Origin: Stereocaulon alpinum
Taxonomy: Eukaryota > Ascomycota > Lecanoromycetes > Lecanorales > Stereocaulaceae
Assembly: GCA_018257865.1 (NCBI GenBank)
Contig: JAEUBA010000115.1
Span: forward strand, 1-64,000
Length of the DNA stretch: 64,000 nucleotides
Direction: 5' to 3'
The notes below the pieces were generated by a model. It was not told the origin of the DNA. It ran no database searches and saw nothing but the letters and a program-made list of their open reading frames with translations. Shown here one piece after another: positions 56,765 through 64,000 of the stretch (position 1 is its first letter; each line of letters opens with the position of its first letter). The position numbers were made by a program, and so were the translations under genes.

Positions 56765-59637
56765 CTTTAAATACTATACTTTAGACTATATAGTATAAGT
56801 ACTTCTAGTTCTACCTTAGGGGAGAGATAGCGCGTTATATCTAAATTAATAAGTAGATTTAAGGGAAAGGAGGTAGCTCCTATTCCTAAGGATAGAATTA
56901 CTATTAGCGAAGGAGGAATAAAGTTACCTACCCCTACTAAGTTTTCTAGTAGAAAGGGAGGATTAAATACGTTTCTCTAATAAATTAACTTATATATAGC
57001 GTTTAATATATTAAGCTTCTATACTATAAAGGCTAGGAATATATTTTACTTATTATACCTTAAAGGTAATATAGTAGTAGTACTTTAACCTTAGTTAGAA
57101 GAATATCTCTTAATCTAGAACCCTAATATAATAGAGGATAACTCTTTAAAGATTATCTCTAATAAGATATATATTAGGAACCTATTAAAATTCTATTTTA
57201 GGGATAGTATTAAAGAGAGAAGGCTAAAATAAAAGCTTATAAATCTCTAATAGAAGGGACCTATAATAGAATATATAGTATAGTTTAGAGGAATTACTTA
57301 TTAACTTAAGTAGTTAGAAGACGCTTAAGCCGCTATATATTAAAAAGGACTAAAGGATAAGGTTAAGGATAAGCTCGCCTATTCTAATAATATTAGAAAC
57401 TTTATATAATTAGTATCTAAAGTCTACTCTATTAATAATAGGTTATATAAAAGAAAGATAGAATAGAAGTCTTTAGGTCTAGTTACTAAGTTTAGGAGAA
57501 AGGGAAAAGCGAAATTCTCTAAGAAACCTTATAAGGGAAAGAAGTAGAAGAAGGACCTATCTAATATAGAATACTATAGATACTATAAGAAGGGATACTA
57601 TTAGAATAAGTACCCTTAATAAGAGTAGGTAGCTATAGTAGGGGATATAAACCCTAACTATAATAAATAGGAGTAGTTAGAACGACTAGAATAATTAACT
57701 AATAAAAAGTATAATTACTTAAGTTAGACGGCTTACTATAATAATTTATACTAAATATATCTTAATAAAAAGGATAGATTTAGATAATACCCTTAGAAGC
57801 TAAGATACTAGGTATCTATAGTAAATAGTAAAGAAAACTTTAGTAAGGATTAAGTGAATAATCCCCGCTAGGAACTATCCTTAAGAAGTAAGTTAGGAGA
57901 GCTTATAGAGGGAGAAGCCTTATTAAATAATAAAACCCTTAATAGGATTAAGGCTTTAAGGTTAGATACCTAAAGGACTTAAGAAGAACTATTAGAATCC
58001 TATTAATAGTAATTAGAGTACGTAGAATAGTAAATAACTAATCTATATAATAAACTAAATAAGGTTAAGGTATATATATAAAAAGTTATTATAGATAAAC
58101 TAATATAGGTATTAATAGCCTCGCTAAGCGATAAATAGGCTAGGGAACTAGTAGAAAATAGCTAATAGTTATTATTAGTTACTAAGTTTATAAGTCTTTT
58201 TAGGAGTTTTATTATAAGCTTCGCCTAAGATAAGACTAAGGGACTTATAGAGTTTAAATTACTAGTAGCTTAAAAGATCTAAGAAATATTATAAGGGGAT
58301 AAGTATCTAAACTTAGATAGTTTAGTCTACTAGAAACTCCCTAAAGGTTTAAGGTTTTTAAAAGATAGGAGTATATTACTATTAGACTAATAACTTATTC
58401 TATAGGATTTATAATTATTAATCTATTATCTAGATAAAGCGGTTAGGAACCTCTTAAAGTGTTAGAAAAAGATCCTACTTAATAAGTTTATTAAGGAGGA
58501 CCTAATTACTAAGAACTCTAAGGGGGAGCTTATAAAAAACTAGTAGGTTCTATAATAAATAGACTAAGTAGCGGAATTACTAAAAAGGTTAAATAGGTTA
58601 CCTCTACTAAATCTTATAATAATATTAGATTCTAGTTTTAGGTAAAGGTTAATAGTATTCTAGTAAGGGTTATTATTAATAGTAGGTTAAGTAAAGATTT
58701 AATTAAACTAAGTTTTATAAGGAAATATAATTTACCTATATAAAAATACGAGCTATACGCGTTAATAAACTTTAATAGGTTAATAATAGAGACTATTAAT
58801 AGAAGTACTAAAATACTTAACTTAAGGATAGGATAAAGATATAAGAGATATACCTTTAATTTAGTATTAGGAGGGGTTAATAATATTACCCTAAGAATCC
58901 TATAGCTAAAGAAAGCTAACCCGTTAATAGGATAGGGTTCTTAGAATATAATATTTATAGATAGTATACTAAATAGAGTTCTACTAATCTAAGAATATAA
59001 GTTCCTCTTAGTAGTAACTTAAACCTAAGAGGAAATAAAGGATAATTTTAAGTTAGGAAATATTATAATACTATAGAGTTAAGTTAGACTTATAAATAAG
59101 ACTATTACTATAAAAATCCTAAATAAATATATAGAATTTAAAACTCTATTCTAAGAAGAGAGTATTAATAAAGCTCTTCCTAAGTACTAACTATAAGACT
59201 ATAAAATTAAACTAATCTTAGGTAAAGAACCTATAAAGAAGCTAATATACCTATTATTATAAGATAAAGCTATTACTCTTATAAAGTATATTAAAGAAAA
59301 TAAATAGAAGGGGTTTATTTAAAAATCTTAATTACCTATAGGATATCCTATCCTATTTATACCTAAGCTAAGTAGAGAACTAAGACTATATATAGATTAT
59401 AGAGTACTTAATAATATTATTATAAAGAATAGTTATCTATTACTATTAATAGGAGAACTCTAAGATAAGCTTTAGGGTAAGAAATAGTTTACTAAGTTTA
59501 ATATTCTAAGAGTATTTAACCGAATATATATAAAGTAAGGCGATAAGTAGAAAATAGCCTTTTATATAAAATAAGGTCTCTATAAATATCTTATAATACT
59601 ATTTAGGTTAATAAATACCCCTATAATATTTTAGGTA
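56408..59637 (+). mobile_element. Ty3/Gypsy element cut by a Helitron (element 4)
   Basis: Begins with a 357-bp LTR (56408-56764) starting TGTTACGGG, whose solo copy lies at 28815-29166 in reverse. The gag region follows, with a RIP'd zinc knuckle near 57569-57617 (Y-R-Y-Y-K-K-G-Y-Y-stop-N-K-Y), then the fingers and palm of a Gypsy reverse transcriptase (59290-59637: Y-P-I-L-F-I-P-K, L-Y-I-D-Y-R-V-L-N-N-I, F-N-R-I-Y-I-K, F-R-L-I-N-T-P-I-I-F). The RT stops abruptly before its catalytic Asp box, where Helitron C begins. The rest, including the 3' LTR, must lie beyond the window. Confidence 0.82.
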
Positions 59638-62600
59638 TCTTTCTTATAATAACAGAATATCGCGACTTTCGGAGCAATTCCGCCTTTATAGCTAATTAGA
59701 TTACCCCTATACTTCTCCCCCCCTGATAGTACGCTTTTCGGCCTAGCGCCTTCAACTACTAAAAGTTAAATCTACTTCGTAACTTCTTCGCAGTAATACC
59801 TCGCGCTATATATATTATATAGTATTAAGATAACTTTATAAGTTTTAAAGTTAGCTATTAGATTACTTATATATTAAGAATTATTAGAATCGGCCTATTT
59901 ACGTAATAGTTATAAGCAAAAGAAGCGTTATTATTATATTTTATAGGTACCGCTCGCTAGTAATTACTAAGCTTAATACTTAGTACCCCTTCTTAAAAAA
60001 ACCTAGGTAACTCCTATATTTACTACTGCTCTACTATCTTACTATAGTATAGCCCCACAACCTCGAAACGTCTTCACTAATACCGGTAGTATATATAATA
60101 AGGTATATATTATAAGCAATCGAGCTCCGAAGCCTTAGGTATATATATATATTAATCCTATATCTACTAAGTAATCTACGCGTCTAGTTAATCAAAAGCG
60201 GTAGAATTCGTCTATACTACTTAGAGACCTCCTAAATAATACTATTAACCGCAGAATATAAGGTTAAGGTAGGAGGAAACGCGCTAGGACCGCTTAGAGC
60301 GCTAGGAACCTTAATATTACTACTATAAGTTAGCAGGTATAAATTTATAATACGTAGAGAAGGCTAATTATTCGACCGCAGTAGTAGAACGCCTATCTAC
60401 GGCCTCACCCTACCTAATTAGATATCGCCTATTAACGGCCTTACCCTACCTAATTAGATATCTAACTAGTTATCTAAGTAGTTATACCGCCCTATAATCT
60501 AAAGGATTTAAGTCTACCTAAGTACTAAGATTCTTCTTCTAAAGAGGAAGCACCCCTGCTAAAACTGCGATATAACCTCCGCTAGTAATAGAGACACGCC
60601 CTATAGGTATAGGAGAATAGCGAGGAATATATACTACGTTAGTAGTATCGCCGTCGACCGTATTAGCGCTATAATACTATAGATAAGGGTAGTAGAACCT
60701 TACCTAGTATATATCTATATACTCAGCTACCGTAAGTATATATTAATCTCCTAAAGCACGTTATATTACCGTAGTTCTTTAATCTAACTAATAAATATCC
60801 TTATTACTACGCCTTCTCTTTCGAGGGTAAGCGTCTTTCTACTAAATAGTAGTAGTACTATTAGAACGGTATAATTAATATCTAGGCACCTAACTCCCCT
60901 AACTTTAAATTCCTTAAACGACTACCCGAAGGTAACCCTAAGCGTTAAGTTCTCGTATTAAATAAGCTGTTTTATAAGGTGGAATATATATTAGATAGTT
61001 AGGACCGTATCCTAGACCCTTATCAGCTAGGGCAGTATAAGATAAAACAGACTACCTATAGTACTACGTTTATTAAGAGAGCCTTAAACTATAATAACCT
61101 GCTTTCTTTTACTAGTAAGGGCGTAGATAAGATAGATTATTAGGTTAGGCGGACTATATATAAGATCTAAGGGGGGATATATTACGCTATTAGTCTACTT
61201 TTACCTAAAGAAGGTATTACTAAGAGATATACTTAGTACTACTTTATTAATAATAGCTAGGATTAAGTAGATACCTATATAATATATACTAGGCAGGTTA
61301 AAAGATCTATTAATATAGATATAGTACTTCTTCTTTAGCGACTCCTTTGAGATATTAACCCCTATATATAGAGCTTTAAGACTTACCGGGAACGCTTATT
61401 AGATAATAAGGCAAGATACCCTCTACAGACTATAAACGTCTATATTATATAATATAACCCTAGGCGTGCTAATCGTAGTATATATAATCGCCCTATATCT
61501 AGTAAGGTAGCCTATATTATAATTACTCCTCCTAACGGCGCGAAGGGACATATCGCACGAGATATTCGTATTAAAGTTAAGGGTAGGGGCCTTATAAGGG
61601 TCCCTAAATAGCACTTATCCTATATACCCCTACGGTATATCCTACCTTTCCCTTATAGGGAATAGAGCTAGTATAACAGTCTACTACTATAGGGATATAA
61701 TAGGCTCCTAGAAGGATATCTCCTCGCTACTCGCAGGTTAAATATAAGGTAGGGAACTACTTAGTACTATAGTATATATTAGGACCCCGACCGGCCTAAG
61801 TATAGCGATAAGGAGGAAGAGCCTAAAAGAGATAGAGCTATACTAAGAGGTCGTAGAGGGTCTATATAGGTTACTAGGAGTTAGATCTATCGCTATTAGC
61901 TATAGGTAAGCCTAATTTATATCTTTTAAACGTCTACCCTTATATTAGTAAGATTATCTTTTCCAGTACTTTATATCTTTATATAGGATATTACGATCTT
62001 CTATTATTTTTCTTTTAAGAAGCGCCGCCCCCCTTCTATACTATCTTAGTAATACCCCTATAAGTGCTGGATATATAGCGCTTTATTATAGTAGCTATAG
62101 ACGTCGCTATTAATAATTACGGAAGATATCTATTAGCTAGTATAAATAAGCTAGATATAGAGAAGAATTTCGTTCTAAATATAATTTTTATAGAACTATT
62201 AATATATTACTTAAAACGGCACTAAAATAATCGACTACTAGAGAGTATATATTATATTTTCCGTATTTTTGAGTTTTTAAAATAAGATTTCCCTGCGGGG
62301 TAGGCCTTATAAGATTTAATATTTTAAAGAATTCTTCTACTAATACTATAATAGTACTATAATAGTAGATTCTCTTAATTACTCTATTCTAGGCGTCTCC
62401 TTAGCTACTTCGTTACTAACGCTTACGCTACTATTAAATGGAATAACCTGAATTGGTATATTAAGTATTAGTATAAAATTCGGGTACTTAGCTATAAAGG
62501 CTTAATTAATTAACTATATAATAATCTAGATCTAGGGCTTAGCGATCTTAGTAGTAAGGTTACTATTTTATTATCTAGTATAGCCGGTAGCCCTAGAGCT

Positions 62601-64000
62601 ATAAAGGTAGATATAGAGGACGCTTTAATAGTAGTGCGGTATTAAGGTAATCCTACCTTCTTTATAACTTTTATATATAACCTGAATTAGGCTAACGTCC
62701 GCCGTTCTATTCGACCTAGTTTATCGACGACGGAGGTCTATAATATATAGGTACGGGTTTTTAATATAAAGCTTTAGGAGCTTCTTAAGGATCTTTTTAA
62801 GAGATATATCTTAGGCGTCTATATTAGTTATTACTATATAGTTAAATTTTAAAAGCGAGGTCTACCGCACGCCTATATCCTTCTTATTATTTATAAGGAG
62901 GATAAAATTAGATATATCTCCTAGATTAATAACGCCGTCTAAGCTGTTATTCCTAATAAAACGAAGGACCTAGTACTCTATAAGTTAGTAACTACTTATA
63001 TAATCTATCGCTGTTACTCAGCCTCTAATATCTACTAGGATAAAGAGAAGAACTAGTGCTCTAAGTTCTTCCCTAAGGATATTTATAATAAGTTATCGTT
63101 CGATCCTAAGGGAGTATACCCGTATTATCGACGCTTATATATAGAGCCTACCCTAGAGGGCTATACTAACTAATAGGTTATTCCTTATAACCCCTAGCTT
63201 CTAAAGAAGTACTGTACTTATCTAAATATTAAGATCTACGCCTCTATTAAGTCTGTATTTTACTTATTTAAGTACGTCTATAAAGGTCTAGATTAGGCAA
63301 ATATTTCGGTTACTCGATTAATAATAATACCTTAGGGGAACTCTATACCGCTAGGGTAGTAATAGCTGGAGCCTCTATTAGTTAATAAGGTTACTAAATT
63401 CTATAAAAGTTATTAGATAGGAAGCTCCGAAGCTTGCTGGAAGATCTTTAAGTTTAGTATAGGGGGGATTAAGCCTTATATTAAACGGCTATAGATTTAT
63501 TTACCTAAGGAGTAGTAGATTAGTATTAATCTAGATAGGGATACTACTAAGACTATTCTTAATAAGGACTTATTACGTAAGATATAGTTAACGGAGTTCT
63601 TTAAGATAAATCGTCTTATAAAGGAAGCCTTAGAGAACGATCGGCCTCTACTATTTAGGAGAAGGAACGGGTAACTATACCTTCTAGATATAAACCCCCT
63701 TAATTACCTATATAACGAATTTCCTATATATTTTATATAGGATAAGAGGAAACGGATATAGTATATTTATAAGAAGGGGGAGGTAATTAGACGTATATAT
63801 ATAATTAGTCCTAAGTAGGGTAATTTATACTATTACCGACTCCTTCTTACCTACCGTCGGGGGGTAATATTATTTAATAATCTATAGACTATTAACAGCG
63901 AGCTTCTAATATATAAAGTTACCTACGTTCGACTTAGATTAGTAGAGAATAATAAGTACTATGTTAAGGTATTAGAGGAAGTAAAGACTCTTTGCTTACC
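59638..64000 (+). mobile_element. Helitron C, truncated by the window end
   Basis: The sequence changes abruptly in the middle of a Gypsy RT at about 59637. The first bases, TCTTTCTTATAATAAC preceded by A, fit a Helitron 5' end, though the exact base is uncertain. Plus-strand coding shows a Rep and the beginning of the helicase part. Compared with the Gypsy elements, this region keeps some CA and TG. The 3' terminus and most of the helicase lie outside the window. Bases 59640-60900 are AT-rich and hold no domain I recognise. Confidence 0.75.
61000..63990 (+). pseudogene. Helitron RepHel relic (Rep N-terminal part and start of helicase)
   Basis: Order of motifs on the plus strand: a Helitron_like_N region near 61080-61650 (Y-P-L-Q-T-I-N-V-Y, N-P-R-R-A-N-R, R-D-I-R-I-K-V-K-G); then F-F-I-T-F-I-Y-N near 62655-62685; then the HUH site near 62860-62880 as G-L-P-H-A-Y-I-L-L, second His changed to Tyr; then N-E-F-P-I-Y-F-I near 63715 and I-S-P-K, Y-Y-Y-R-L-L-L-T-Y-R-R-G at 63805-63870, the conserved region ahead of the helicase domain. 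Stops at Gln and Trp positions are RIP-type, so the protein is dead here. The order is that of classical autonomous Helitrons. Confidence 0.85.

Noticed and set aside
61423..61614. 63-codon minus-strand ORF
   Set aside because: Antisense shadow of the Helitron RepHel relic on the plus strand.

Overview
The window looks like a filamentous ascomycete (Pezizomycotina) chromosome with a 'two-speed' structure. A 14-kb island of ordinary base composition (about 12.15-26.27 kb) carries intron-containing genes. It lies between long AT-rich tracts made almost entirely of nested transposable elements destroyed by repeat-induced point mutation (RIP). In those tracts CpA and TpG are nearly absent while CpG, CpC and CpT survive. 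As a result ATG becomes ATA, Gln and Trp codons become stops, and Cys and His codons become Tyr, so no transposon gene there is intact. The short GT-AG introns (49-100 bp), the Crh-type cell-wall enzyme and the fungal rhodopsin-like (PTH11-related) membrane protein also point to this group. The species cannot be named from the sequence.

Gene island. Four genes are well supported: a GPI-anchored GH16 (Crh-like) cell-wall transglycosylase on the minus strand (13483-16328, 3 exons); a seven-TM rhodopsin-like integral membrane protein on the plus strand (20208-21570, 6 exons); an FAD-linked oxidase of the PCMH/lactone-oxidase type on the plus strand (22727-25234, 4 exons); and a small CENP-V/GFA zinc-fold protein on the minus strand (25629-25991). 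A decayed gene with C-to-T stops and frame changes lies near 13.0-13.47 kb. The stretch 16.3-20.2 kb has only weak ORFs.

Left repeat block (1-12.14 kb). A complete Ty3/Gypsy element on the minus strand (2208-11494) has 160-bp LTRs and a TTAAC target duplication, and sits inside older unidentified RIP'd DNA.

Right repeat block (26.27-64 kb), nested as follows. Direct repeats at 26.7-27.7 kb. A Helitron-type Pif1 helicase relic on the plus strand (about 29.2-30.65 kb) with a solo LTR at 28815-29166 (TSD GTTAG). A LINE on the minus strand split into 30.7-31.03 and 40.22-42.2 kb by a complete Gypsy chromovirus (31035-40215, 178-bp LTRs, TSD CTTAG). A second Gypsy chromovirus (42213-56407) split by a head-to-tail pair of Helitrons on the minus strand: an autonomous 6.2-kb copy (48251-54479) joined to an 840-bp non-autonomous copy (54480-55319) that carries a 23-bp minisatellite. 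A third Gypsy element (from 56408) is cut near 59.64 kb by another Helitron that runs past the window end.

The strongest items for follow-up are the exact Helitron tandem (CTAG|TC junction, A/T outer flanks), the RIP-spared minisatellite inside it, an extra lysine-rich ORF shared by two Gypsy elements with different LTRs, a possible H-type pseudoknot in one LTR, and a tandem exon duplication in the GH16 gene.
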